DNA of 50,900 nucleotides from Blastocladiella britannica (Eukaryota > Blastocladiomycota > Blastocladiomycetes > Blastocladiales > Blastocladiaceae), in contig MU624570.1 of NCBI GenBank assembly GCA_025349905.2, positions 1 to 50,900 on the forward strand, in the 5' to 3' direction. Positions 39,906 through 50,450 of the stretch are shown here, piece by piece. The stretch's first letter is position 1. Each line of letters opens with the position of its first letter. The translations under genes and the position numbers were made by a program. The notes under the pieces were generated by a model. It saw only the letters and a program-made list of their open reading frames with translations. It had not been told where the DNA came from and made no database searches.

Positions 39906-40433
39906 AAACCGCATCTGCACATTGCCGAGATCTTCGATGTCCTGCTGCCGAGAGCTGCCGAGCATGCCCGGCACTGCTGAATGTTGTCCTTTGCCACGAC
40001 GTGCCACTTCGAAGAGGAGGTCATTTGCGCCGTCCTTCGCCATTTTGGCGTCGATCCGCTGGCATGGGTGTGGGATCGGATCGCCGATGCGCCCATGTCG
40101 GTGAAGGAAGAGTTTGACATTGCCGATCCGTCCCAGGCTGATGTGCGACAGTCACAGGCGGCGATGGCGTTCTGGCTCAAGGTCCAATCGGCACGCGGGA
40201 TCAAGACAATCAAGGATGCCGAACGGTCGCTTCGCCAGTGCTACGTGGAATACCAGCCAAGCGACGGCCACGACCACTACGAGGCGTTCTACACTGACGT
40301 AATTGAGGCTCCTGACGACGATATGGGAGATCTTGGGCCATGGGACGACGACGACTACGACGACGATTACTTTGACGAGCATCTCGGTTACCACGACCAT
40401 GCCGGCGATTTCACAAGCGACATGTACGATTAG
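39906..40433 (+). pseudogene. Internally deleted copy of the adjacent Trp-rich repeat gene
   Basis: A 5' piece (LHIAEIFDVLLPRAAEHA, from about 39906, stop TGA near 39980) matches the N-terminus of the gene at 40578 (LHLYIAEILDTLLSSAVESA). It is followed directly by a piece matching that gene's C-terminus (VDPLAWVWDRIADAPMSV against VDSLTWLWSRISQAPTSV; QSQAAMAFWLKVQSARGIKT against RSQAVMAFWFKVQLGQGIET; an acidic Asp/Tyr tail ending SDMYD against SDMS). About 700 codons of repeats between them are missing. A 150-codon ORF (ATG 39981) remains open and might be expressed. Confidence 0.7.
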
Positions 40434-40577
40434 TATGTAGCTCAGTTTTTTTTTTTAATCAATTCCCTTTTCCCAAACCATTTCATGAATTTTCAAATTC
40501 TGAATGCACCCGATGGAATGGACTATCCGCGAACAATTGAGACACAGGAGCAAGTCTCTCTCAGCACAGTGTAAAAA

Positions 40578-43249
40578 ATGAATATGGAAACCCTGCACTT
40601 GTATATCGCCGAGATCCTCGACACTTTGTTGTCAAGCGCCGTCGAGTCCGCCACCACCCCGGACGCTGGGATGGCGCTGATGAACGTGGTCCCTCGAGAT
40701 GACGCGCCGTCTCTCTTACCTACCGTTTTCCGAAACGAAACAATCGCGCCTGACCCCGGCCACGCCGCCCGACTCGGCCAGCTCGATCTGATCAAGCTGT
40801 ACCCGCGCTATCGCCTACTTAAGAATGCTCGACGCATGCTCACCGAGGCCAGCGCCGGCGGCCACACGATGATTTTTGACTGGATTTGGGCCAACCTGCG
40901 CGATGGCAACAACAAAATCAACTCGTCCAGTTTCGTTGAAGAGTACCTTCAAGCCGCCTCGGCGCATGCGCAGCACGCGGTGCCCGCTTGGTGGTTGTCC
41001 AAGTTCAACAAGGAAGAGACGGAAGGCGCCGAGCGGTTCAAGTTCATGATCGTCCGCATTGCTGCCGCTGACCAGTTTGTCCTGGAAGCGACCCGGCGCG
41101 CTAATTGGACCACAATCGACTGGTGGCTCACGCACGTTTACGCTCAGTACCCTGAGGGACGGTGCAAGTTCCTGGCCGACCGCCCACTCAAAGACTGTCT
41201 TGCTGCTGCTGCAGCGATTCCCGCAACCGATACGAGTGATCCGATCGCTGCTCTCGATTGGTGGTGGTCGCGTACCCCAACGGAATTGCAAAAGAGTCTG
41301 ATCGGATATTCTCTCGAGCCAGTCGTCAAGGCTGGCGCTGCTGCTGGTCATATTCCAACACTCGAATGGGTGATGGCGCGTTGTACCGACCGCACTCTCG
41401 CCGCAAAATCATCCTCATCGTCATCCACCACCTGGAGTCGCCGCACCAAGGCAACTCGGACGTATTCAAAACCGAAACCGGTGGAGATGGCTTTTGATCA
41501 CACTGCGTTCAGTGAAGCAGTCCAGCACGGCCAGTTAGCGGTGCTCCAGTGGTGGCGCGCCCACGTCTTTGTTCGGGAGCTTCCTGACTGGTGCACAGCC
41601 CACTTCAAAACCGCCATGGTCCATGGGCACGTCGCTATTCTTGATTGGGGTTACGAGCTCTGCTCTGACACGGATGCGCACAAAACAGCGTTCACCAAGG
41701 TCACTACCAATAGCCAGGTGATCTTTGAAGCCAGTACCAATGGTCGTTTGGCGGTGCTAGAATGGATGTGGGACGAGGCCCCGCTCATGCAATCTCTGGC
41801 ATAGCACATGGATTCAGTGAGACTCTGCGGCCGGAAAAATCTCGACTCGGTCTCTGAAATGGGTCATGTGAATGTTCTATGGTTTTGGTTCATGTGTCGC
41901 GACAGCAACTGGGTTACGAACTCGTATTCCGACAAGGCCGTTACCAACGCATCAGCGAATGGACATGTCAGCGTGCTTGAATTTTGGTGGCAGAAGCATC
42001 AGGCGATGGGACTTCCTTTCTTGTACAATGCAGGCGCTTTGGACTCAGCATCATCAAACTGTCATTTTGCAGTTCTAGAATGGTTTTGGCAGCGCCATAT
42101 TATTGACGGCATCGCGCTTTATTGTACGCAAAAGATCGTCGAGTCCGCGGCCAGAACTGGTTGCTGTGAAATAGTCGAGTGGTGGCACAACAAGTGTCAA
42201 GTTCTCAACAAACCGAAATTCTTCAACTGCATCTTCCAGAACGCCGTCCGAGGAGGCCGTGCCGACATTATGGACATTTTGTGGGACCACAGTCCATCCG
42301 AAGAGCACCGGCCCCAGCTCAAGCTCAGCGATCTTTGTTGCATGCCAGCGTCAGCTCAACTGGCAATGTTTGATTGGTGGGCCGAACGAATGCTTTCGCA
42401 GATTCAGTGCCAGCGGTCGGCCGACAAAATTTTTGATGGATACAGAGGATTTCTGTTGCAGATTCTCAAAAATGCGACTTGGCGCAATGATATTGCACTG
42501 TTGGACGCATGGATGACTGTCGCACATTCCGAACCGCGGCTCCAGCACCCAGACCTCTTTCGCGACGGCATCACGATCGCGTCCAACAATGGAATGTACC
42601 ATGTGCTTTGGTTGTGGCTTCGGGCGAGCATGGATTTTGGCTATACAATCCCACAACTCCACGTCAGCACTGGTGCTGGCACCGCCTTGAACGCTGAGGA
42701 TCCCCGCGCTTTACAGCTGTGGTGGTACATGTACGAGTTGCACGGGACGCCGTTTCGTGTGGACGAGAACGAAATTCGAGCCGCGATCCGCGACCATCGC
42801 GTCGATTCGTTGACGTGGCTTTGGAGTCGCATCTCTCAAGCGCCCACCTCCGTGCAAGACGCGTTTTTCGCTGCCAATCCTTTCTTGAGCGAGCTGGAAC
42901 GGTCCCAGGCGGTGATGGCGTTCTGGTTCAAAGTTCAATTGGGACAAGGGATCGAGACGTTCGAGGACGCCCGGGTCGCGGATCGCCAGTGCTTGTGGAG
43001 TATCAGTCGGCGTTCGAACACTACGAGGTCCATACCACGGGGATCGTTGCTCCACATTCCCGCGGAACTCGCAGAGCCAAACTGATCAATACCGACTGGA
43101 TCCATGGGTACGGGTACCATCACTATGGTCATGGGTACCATCACTATGGTCATGGGTACCATCACTACGGCCATGGTTATGACGACGACGATGACGACGA
43201 CGATGACTACTACGACGACTCACGTTGGTTTCCAAGCGACATGTCGTAG
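40578..43249 (+). pseudogene. Trp-rich ankyrin-like repeat gene with in-frame TAG and a 1-nt deletion
   Basis: One frame runs from ATG 40578 through a TAG at 41802-41804 to about 42995, with at least ten VLEWWW-type repeats on both sides of the stop (AVLEWMWDE before; NVLWFWFM, SVLEFWWQKH, AVLEWFWQRH, EIVEWWHNK after). At about 42993 the frame shifts: CGCCAGTGCTTGTGGAG here aligns with CGCCAGTGCTACGTGGAA of the neighbouring copy, a single missing base. The shifted frame then reads VEYQSAFEHYEV and a tail of GYHHYGH repeats and Asp/Tyr ending at 43249, matching the copy at 40433. Two separate ORFs (40578-41804 and 41808-43085) are open, so two shorter products remain possible; the single-gene relic model fits better. 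Confidence 0.65.
43112..43174 (+). repeat. Three 21-nt units encoding GYHHYGH
   Basis: GGGTACCATCACTATGGTCAT recurs at 43112, 43133 and 43154; the third copy has three synonymous or neutral differences. In the tail frame of the repeat gene it encodes Gly-Tyr-His-His-Tyr-Gly-His units, followed by an Asp run. The 21-nt period keeps frame. Confidence 0.85.
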
Positions 43250-43350
43250 TTGTGGTGGTTTTTGATGTTGGGTTTTTTCGCCCAGAGATTTGATTTTTTT
43301 TTTCTTTCGTTTTGTTTGTCCTCGTACCCGACAATATCAAATAACTCTTG

Positions 43351-43370
43351 AATAATAATAATAATAATAA
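43351..43370 (+). repeat. AAT microsatellite just upstream of the Get5-like start codon
   Basis: A run of about six AAT/ATA triplets abuts the ATG at 43371. It probably lies in the 5' UTR; length variation might affect translation but nothing shows this. Confidence 0.6.
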
Positions 43371-44159
43371 ATGTCCACCGGCGAGACTGCGTTCCTGTCC
43401 CACTTCCTGGCCCAGCTGGCCCAGCTGCCCGTGGAGTACCCGGACCACTACCTTCCGACCAAGCAGGCGACGGCGCCCGCGAACCTGGCCAAGCCGCTGG
43501 TCTTTATCCCGCCGCCGCCCCCGTCCGCTTTGGAAGGCGCTGATGCTCCTGCCCACGAAGAAGCCGAAGAGGAAGACGATCAGCAGCTGCCGGCGATCTC
43601 GGTCACCTTCAAGCAGCTCAAGCCGGCCAAGTCGGCCAAGTCCGCGACGCCCGTGCCCCCCACTACTACGCGAGTGCGGGACCTGAAGCTGGCGGCTCTG
43701 GCGGCCCTGGGGTACGAAAACGTGACGACTGTCAATGCGAAACTGCTGGTGAAGGGCAAAGCGCTGGCCGACGACGCCAAGACCCTGGCCGAGTACGGCG
43801 TGGTGGCCGAGGGGGCGGTCGTGCACGTGATGGTGACTGCCAAGACTCCCGAGGAAATTGCCGCCGCCGCCTCTGCTCCTTCAGCTCCCGCCTCAAGTCT
43901 GCCGGGAGCTCGCTCCACCGCTAGCACTGCTGCCCCTGCCTCTCCGGCCATTTCCACCGCCACCGACGACTCGCCGATCGAGTCGGTGCAAGGGATCGGC
44001 AAGCTGGCGAAAGACGCGGCGTTCTGGGCCGACGTGCGCGCAGTCGTCGACCGGTACACGGTGGAGGTGCACGGGCTGGCGGGTGGGGATGCCGTGGCGG
44101 TGCTGGCGGCGATGCGGCGCGCGGTGGAGAAGGAGGCCGACTCTCGGTCGTCCAAGTGA
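43371..44159 (+). CDS. Get5/Mdy2-like ubiquitin-domain protein, 262 aa
   Basis: Single exon. Get5 (UBL4A in animals) pairs with Get4 and hands tail-anchored proteins to Sgt2/Get3. The N-terminus, ETAFLSHFLAQLAQLPVEYP, resembles the Get5/Blt1 N-terminal domain that binds Get4. A ubiquitin-like fold follows at about residues 80-160 (ISVTFKQLKP, VRDLKLAALAALGYENVTTV, AKLLVKGKALADDAKTLAEYGVVAEGAVVHVMV); the KLLVKGKxLxDxxTLxEYGV pattern is diagnostic of UBL folds. No terminal Gly-Gly is exposed, so it is not a conjugated modifier. After an Ala/Ser/Pro linker, a helical C-terminus (FWADVRAVVDRY, AVAVLAAMRRAVE) could be the Get5 homodimerisation helices. Another UBL protein family cannot be excluded. 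Confidence 0.6.
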   Translation: MSTGETAFLSHFLAQLAQLPVEYPDHYLPTKQATAPANLAKPLVFIPPPPPSALEGADAPAHEEAEEEDDQQLPAISVTFKQLKPAKSAKSATPVPPTTTRVRDLKLAALAALGYENVTTVNAKLLVKGKALADDAKTLAEYGVVAEGAVVHVMVTAKTPEEIAAAASAPSAPASSLPGARSTASTAAPASPAISTATDDSPIESVQGIGKLAKDAAFWADVRAVVDRYTVEVHGLAGGDAVAVLAAMRRAVEKEADSRSSK

Positions 44160-44217
44160 AGTGAAATTTATTGTTAAAGGTGACAATATAAACGGGTTGG
44201 GTTTTTTTGTTTTTTTT

Positions 44218-44228
44218 GGGGGGGGGGG
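44218..44228 (+). repeat. G11 run downstream of the Get5-like gene
   Basis: T-rich sequence (TTTTTTTTG) leads into 11 consecutive G in the 3' region between convergent genes. It is a candidate slippage site; no function is implied. Confidence 0.6.
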
Positions 44229-44260
44229 AGTACAGAGTATACAGGAAGGGGTACAGTTTA

Positions 44261-47200
44261 CTACGACCGAAGGTCCGTGGCCGAGCGCATCTGTTTTTGT
44301 GGTGGTAGTGAGCTAAGGAGACAACACCGTATAAAATGAATGAGGTACCTTGCGAACAGTCTTGGCAATCGACCGCGCGACCGACTTGGTGAACGACCGC
44401 GACCCGACCTCGCTTGCCGTCTCGCCTGTCGTCGACGGCGCAACCGTGGATGCCGCGACCAACGTGGACGACGGCGGCAATGTGTGGGTGGTGGTGCCGT
44501 GCGGAACGCCCCGAGATTGCTGCTGTTGTTGCCGCTCTAATGTGGCCGTTCGCCCTCGTTGCTGCTGCTGCTGCTGTTGCCCGTCGTATCCGGGCACCGA
44601 CGGTCGGCGACCACCAGAACTGCTGGGAAACACCACTGACGTATCGGCCGAGTCAACGGGTGCGCCAGCACCTCCATACCACTCGTTCGGCAGCGGCGCG
44701 CGCGACGACGATCGACCCGCGATCCCCATCTGGCGTGTGTACGACCCACCCCGCTGCTGCGATGCCGCCGTCCGTGCTGCCGCTGCCGATGAAGATGACG
44801 TGTACGTCACGGCGCCTGGCTGCGGGATCCGCGGATCGCGAGCAGCAACACTTGAAGACGAGCCGGTGTACCGAGCTGCCGATGCCGATGACGACGACGG
44901 CTGTTGCGAGTCGTGACGCCGCTGTTGCTGACGCGCCCGGTCCTGCTGCTGCTGCTGCTGCTGCTGGTTAGCGTACTCGTCGTCGTACTCGTACTCGTCG
45001 TACGTCCCGTCCGAGTAACTGTACTCGTCGTCGTCGTACTCGCTACTCGACCGTTGTTGCTGCTGCTGCTGCTGCTGGTAGTGCTGCTGCTGGCGCGGCG
45101 CCGACTGCGCGCGCATATGCGCCGCGGACGCCGCAGATGGAAGTCCAGGAGCGCTACCGCGGTCCAGTGCTCCCGTACTCGGCCGACGCCGTTGCTGCAT
45201 AGCCATTTCCTGGCCGGCGGCAGGGGCCACGTCACCCGCAACGGGGCCGCCTCCCCGCGACGACGAGCCCGACGACGTGTGGTACCGCATGGCGCTTTGC
45301 AATGGCAGCGGCACTGACGTTGAAGACATCGGTGGTGGGGGTGCCGAAACCGGCGCTTGGTAGACCGCGCCGTCGTCGCTGGTCCACGACATGGTTGCGG
45401 CGGCCCGGCGGTCGTGCGGCGCGCGTGACGGCTGTTGCTGTTGCTGCTGCTGGTGGGCGGTGGCCGGGGTCACGGTGGCAGTGGACCCACCATACCGGGC
45501 ACTGGACGAAGCAAGGCCCGCCGGATGCTGCTGCTGCTGCTGGTGCTGCGATGAATGGTGGTGGTGGTGATGTTGATGGAACGGCGGTTGCTGCTGCTGC
45601 TGCTCGGTCGTCATCTCGTCCACCATGCGCAGCGCGCCTGCCATATTGGCCGCGGCCTGGCTGCTAGCCGGCGCGCCACTGCCAGCATGTTGGTGATGGT
45701 GGTGGTGGTGCTGCTGCGGGTGGTGGTACGAGTGGTGGAAGTGCGCCGACGTCGCCGACCCCGGCGGCGCGTCCATTATCGGCGCATCAAGCACCGATGC
45801 CGTGGACACGGGCGGTAAAGGCGCCATTCCACGAATCATCGACGAGTTACTCGCCACCGATGCGCCCATGACCCCCGACGCCGCCAAGCTCTGGATCGTG
45901 TGTGCCTGCATGGCCAGCGTCGCCGACTGCTGCTGGGTGACGGTTTCGTGGTTGACTTTGAGCCAGTTGAGCTGCGACTCGAGCATGCGCGCGGCCGAGT
46001 CCTTCTGGTCCAGCTCGCGCAACAGTCGCACGTTCTGTTCACGTGCACTGCGCGCGGTGGTGTCGAGGACGCGCGCGCGGGCGCCGATCGCGTCTAGTGT
46101 CGAAAGCACCACGCCCGCCGGCGCTGCCGCTTCTTCCTCTTCCTCCGCGGCCGCTACTGCCGCTGTCTCAGTAGCATCGCCAGCGGCGGTGGTGGTGGTG
46201 ACGGATGCGCCCATAGACCTTGCAACGCTGCGCGCGCGCGCCACCACCCCGGCCCATTCGCGCCGGGCGTCCGCGACCGCGGCCACACGCGCCACGTCCG
46301 CATGGTGGGTAGCGCGGGCCGCGGCCGCGGTGGCCGCCGCCGCTTCGGCCTGCCAGCGGATAGCAGCGGCGCGGTCGCGGTCGGCGGCCATAGCGTCTAA
46401 AAGCCGGCGCCGCTGCGACTCCACGCGCATCATGTCGGCCAGGGATTGGGTCAAGTGCGCGGCGCCGGCTTCCAAGTCGCGGTCGGGACCCATGGCGGCG
46501 GCAGTGGCTGTCGCGGTGGGTGTCAGTGCGGGTGCTGGGGTCGCGGGAGCGGTCTGTCGCCGCCGGTGGCTTCCGCTGCCGCTGGCAAATAGGGCCGAGT
46601 CAGCGGGGGCGGTGGTGTTGGCACTGGTGGTGGCAGACAAGGACCGCATTCGGTGCGACGCCTTGAGCGACGCCACTTGCGCGGCGGTCGCGTGCACGTC
46701 GCGGGTCATACCTGCCAGCTGTGCGGCCAGGGACGCCAGAGCCGCGCGTTTCTTGTTGGAAGTCCCATCGCCGCCAGCGTCGCCGCTGGTGCTGCTACTC
46801 GTGGTACTGCCGCGCGGGCTCGGGTCTCTTGCCTCCCCACTCCCACCACCGCCCGGCGGTGCTGCCGGTGGGACGAGCGTCTCGGCCGACGCAGAAGGCG
46901 ACCCACCGGCGCCCGCTCCACCACCAGCAGCACCCGCCGCCGCCGCCGCAGAAGTGACGCCGTCGGTCCCGAGCTGCGGCGACGCCACAGCGTCCACGAA
47001 CGCCAGCGTGTGCATGGCCAGGTCGTGCCACCGGTCCATCCAGAACGTCTCGGACGCCCACAACGTGTTGGCCACCTCGGCGACCTTGCAGTACTCGTTG
47101 TACAGCCGCTCCAGCCGCACGTCGTCCACGACACCGTTGCTGCTGCTGGTGGTCGTGGTGTGGGTGGGCGAGATGCCCTGTGGGCGCGTAGTAGGTGCCG

Positions 47201-48663
47201 TGGTGGTGGCAGCGGTGACAGAAGGGCGGCCGGTCGAGTACGGAGACGCGACGTGCGGATCATCGTTTTCGTCGTCATCGTCCTCGGTGGCATGGACCGT
47301 GTCCAAGTCCTCCTGCTCTCACACACAAAAATAATCAGTCTCCGTACGCAATACCCACCGCAGCAAAACAAGTGGACGTACCGACTCGCTCCCGGACACG
47401 CTCGGGTCCTCATCTTCTTCGAAATCCTGGGCGGCACTCGCCACCACCCGCGGATGCCGATGCCTCGGAGCCGCCGTCGCCGCCTCCAACACCTCCCGCA
47501 CGTCCGGGTGCGCCTGCGCGTACTCCACCGCGCTCCACCCGTTAGCGTCGGTGCGGTCGACGCTAGCCCCGTACTCGAGCAGCACCTGCACGACGGCCAC
47601 CCGGTTATCCCGTGCCGCGTACATGAGTGCGGTCCCCCCATGTGCGTCGGTACAGTCAACATTCGCTCCGTGGGCCAGCATGGCTCGCACGTAGGGCGCT
47701 TTCCCCAAGTACGCGGCCAAGATGAATGCCGAGATGCCACGCACACACGCGAGCCCCGTTTCGAACGCGTGGTGCGCGTCGGAGGCCACGGCGGCGCACA
47801 GCATGTCGAAGATGGCGATGTGCGTGTGGTGCGCGGCAAAGACTAAAGAAAGGTTCCCCGCGGTGATTTCGAGCGTGTCGACACCAAAAATGCAGGCAAT
47901 GAGTGGAGTACTGTTGTTATTCGCGTGTCAGTACCTCTGGAATGTCCAAATAAATGAAGAAAAAACGTGTATACCGGCCCAGCGAATCGGGCGCCTGCGC
48001 GTCCTCCTCGAGCGTGCCGTCGCGTGCAAACTGGTTGAGCAAGTGCGCGACCGCGCGCACGTTGCCCGCCAGGACCGCGAGCACCAGCGGCGTGGCCTCG
48101 TACCGCAAATGCGTCGGCGACGAGGAGGGCGATGACGACGACGAGGACGACGCGTTGTTGCCGTTGCCGCGCTGACCTCCGGGCGACATCGGGTCGCGTC
48201 TACCGCTACCGGTGGACGCGGTTCGGGGCCGGCCGACGGTAGACGCGACGCTCGACGATGCCGACGGCGACCGCATCGGGCCGCCCAGCTGTAGGGGCCG
48301 GGACGCGTCGCCGCTGTTGCCGCCGCCGCCGCCTCCAGGGGACGATAACGACGGGGTGGTGGAAATCACCGAGGCCGAGGCGCCCAGTGGGGCCGCGGTG
48401 AATGGCGAGATGGTGTCGGCCGAGTTCCACGCGAACCGCGCGCGCGTGTCGTCTTCGTCGTCGTCTTCGTCGTCCACTTCTTCTTCCATTTCGTTGTTGT
48501 TGTTTTCGTCGTCGTCGTCGTCGTCGTCGTTCTCATATTTGACGGCATAGTGCGCGGCGGGCGACAAAGAGGTAATTGCTGCAGGACTACGGCTTCCACC
48601 ACCATGATTGCGCGGTGCCGGTGCCTTTGGCGGCTGGTGTTGGTGTCGGGCCGGCGAGTGCAT
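44261..48663 (-). CDS. Ankyrin-repeat, coiled-coil and poly-Q protein, 1403 aa
   Basis: Minus-strand exons 48663-47975, 47910-47382, 47312-44349 and 44290-44261 (1404 codons); introns 64, 69 and 58 nt. The last short exon (MRSATDLRS) is preferred over reading on to a stop at 44313 because the intron has a CTCAC branch site and typical size. The N-terminal 180 aa are acidic and Ser-rich. Ankyrin repeats span about 185-385: TPLVLAVLAGNVRAVAHLL, TPLIACIFG, AFILAAYLGKAPYVRAML, GTALMYAARDNRVAVVQVLL, GWSAVEYAQAHPDVREVL. The third exon has Ala-rich coiled-coil segments (RERRLLDAM-like; AREQNVRLLRELDQKDSAA) and many poly-Gln and poly-His tracts, then a basic end (SFTKSVARSIAKTVRK). No named orthologue is recognised. 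It may be a scaffold. Confidence 0.7.
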
Positions 48664-48942
48664 GAATATGTCTATTTTCAAAGAGCTTGGCACGGGCCAG
48701 ATAAATAGAGTACGGTCGGTCGGTCGGTCGGTATGATACAAGAATAAGAATACAAATTGGATACCCGACGAGGAAGGAAAGTTATCGTTGGCTTGCTGCA
48801 AGGTTGTTGCAAAAAAAAAGGGGACAGTAAACAACGCTGTACTTTTTGGAAAGTAAGAGGGGCGTTTTGGGCAAGCTGAGCTTTTTTGTGCTTTTTGTGA
48901 ATTAACTCCCAAAAATCGCTGAGGGAAGGAGCACTCGGTTTT
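48664..48942. other. Intergenic region between ankyrin/poly-Q gene start and GPCR stop
   Basis: The 279-bp gap should hold the ankyrin gene promoter and the GPCR 3' end. It contains a (GGTC)n stretch near 48716-48731 (GGTCGGTCGGTCGGTCGG) and an A9 run near 48814. I see no gene here. Confidence 0.4.
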
Positions 48943-50450
48943 TCACTCCTCCTCACCTCGGATTTCCGTCTCCAATCCGACTTCCCCTCCTCTTGGCGGC
49001 GCTGTCGTCGTGGTGCCTTCCTCTTCATCGGATGCTGTTGCGGCCGAGTTAAAAAAGAACCATCTGCGTAACTGCATCGTCTCAAGCATCGCTGCCCGCA
49101 ACTTGGAATCAAACGCCAATACGATCAGTGGATCACATAAGCCCGTGAGCGCGATCATGACCACCGTTGCTATATATTTTTGTTTGGTCTCAGTCAAATG
49201 AATGGTACTTCATAGAAATAGAAAAAAAAAACTGTACCAACTTCCAGCTCCATCGGCGCTTGCTTGTCATAGAACGACCAGTATACGGTGAGCACGCTGT
49301 CGGGAATCACTGTCAATCTATCTCTTTAAGTGGTGAGTGAATATACTTTTCAGTCGAAGGCTCAAAATACCCAAGAGCCAGCGTTGACAAGACTCCTCGC
49401 ATCGCAAACCGGCGCTGGACCACGAGTTCCTTGACAAAGACACTTGCTCGCGAGGTTGCACCAATGTTCGCCCAGGACTTGGTCATGACTACATTGCCAT
49501 GGCTTAAAATGCTGTACAATGTCGAAAAAAAGATTAGAACGATCCCATGTACCTCGACTTTTCAAAGTAGACAAGGGAGGAGGATCGTTTAGTTCCTTAA
49601 CATTCGGGGTCAGCGACCCTTTAGCCATGGTGCTGGTGGTATCCGCGACCGACTTTTGAATCAGCATCTTCCGGAGCTTCCAATAGCATATGGCATTGGC
49701 ACCTATTATCATTCATGAGAGCTCGGATCCACATCTCCCAACAAAGAAAACGAACCAATAAGAAACGCAACCGAAAACAACAAGAGCATGACCCCACCTG
49801 TACCGGCCCACGCCGACATGAGCGGTGCGCACAGCATCCCCGATTCGGTAAGCACCACTTGCGCGCTCGAGTTACCTGCTGTCCCACCTCCCGCAACCGC
49901 AATGGACGCGCCAATGCACAGGAGCATGGTCCGGGCCGACATGCGACGGACTAGTGTCACCATAAAGATACGTTCCAGGGCCATGGCGGTGGTGAGCAGG
50001 ACCGAGTAGGATGTGAAGAACGAGCCCAGGAGCGAGAACTGGGTGCAGAGAGACTATATCTTATTGGATCAGGATCTGGAGTAAGAATAAGAAATAGAGA
50101 TTTACCTGCGACCACTGGTCTTGGTACCAGACAAGAGCACGGGCAATGGTACAAAAGGTCATGTAGCAAGCGTTTCCAGAGCTGTTCAAGAAGTTATGTG
50201 AGCGAACACAACTTCATGAAATGGCAGTAAAACGGAACCATATGGTGAGGAACAATCCGTTCCACGAGTAAATGGCCAGCTCGACGCGCAACTTGCGGTT
50301 CCGAAGCACCGTCAACACCAGCGCGGCATTGAACACGGCCACGATCGCATTCAAGATCATGGTAATTGGCATCCATGTTCGTGCAATGTCCTTGTTGTAC
50401 CGGTTGGAATCCCAGGGCAACTTGCCTTGCGCTGACAACGAGTGATCCAT
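48943..50450 (-). CDS. Rhodopsin-like seven-TM GPCR, 381 aa, seven exons
   Basis: Minus-strand exons 50450-50239, 50181-50106, 50038-49756, 49702-49553, 49488-49371, 49317-49238 and 49169-48943 total 382 codons, with all phases consistent; introns are 53-68 nt. TM helices: PITMILNAIVAVFNAALVLTV; LAIYSWNGLFLTICSGNACY; TM3 with LLTTAMALERIF, an E-R-I version of the D/ERY motif (E118-R119); RTMLLCIGASIAVAGGG; MSAWAGTGGVMLLLFSVAF; GVLSTLALGLTVIPDSVLTVY; TM7 VATVVMIALTGLCDPLIVLAF, where D319-P320 stands for NPxxY, followed by a helix-8-like DSKLRAAML. A NRKLR intracellular loop 1 follows TM1. TM7 has no Lys at a retinal position, so it is not an opsin. A role in chemosensing through G proteins is inferred from family only. 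The acidic C-terminus ends EIRGEEE. Confidence 0.75.

Noticed and set aside
45802..47334. 510-codon plus-strand frame over the ankyrin/poly-Q gene
   Set aside because: Antisense to a gene with ankyrin repeats and phase-consistent introns; Ala/Ser/Arg composition only.
48943..50450. Opsin (retinal-binding) identity for the GPCR
   Set aside because: No lysine in TM7 at the Schiff-base position; the helix reads VATVVMIALTGLCDPLIVLAF.
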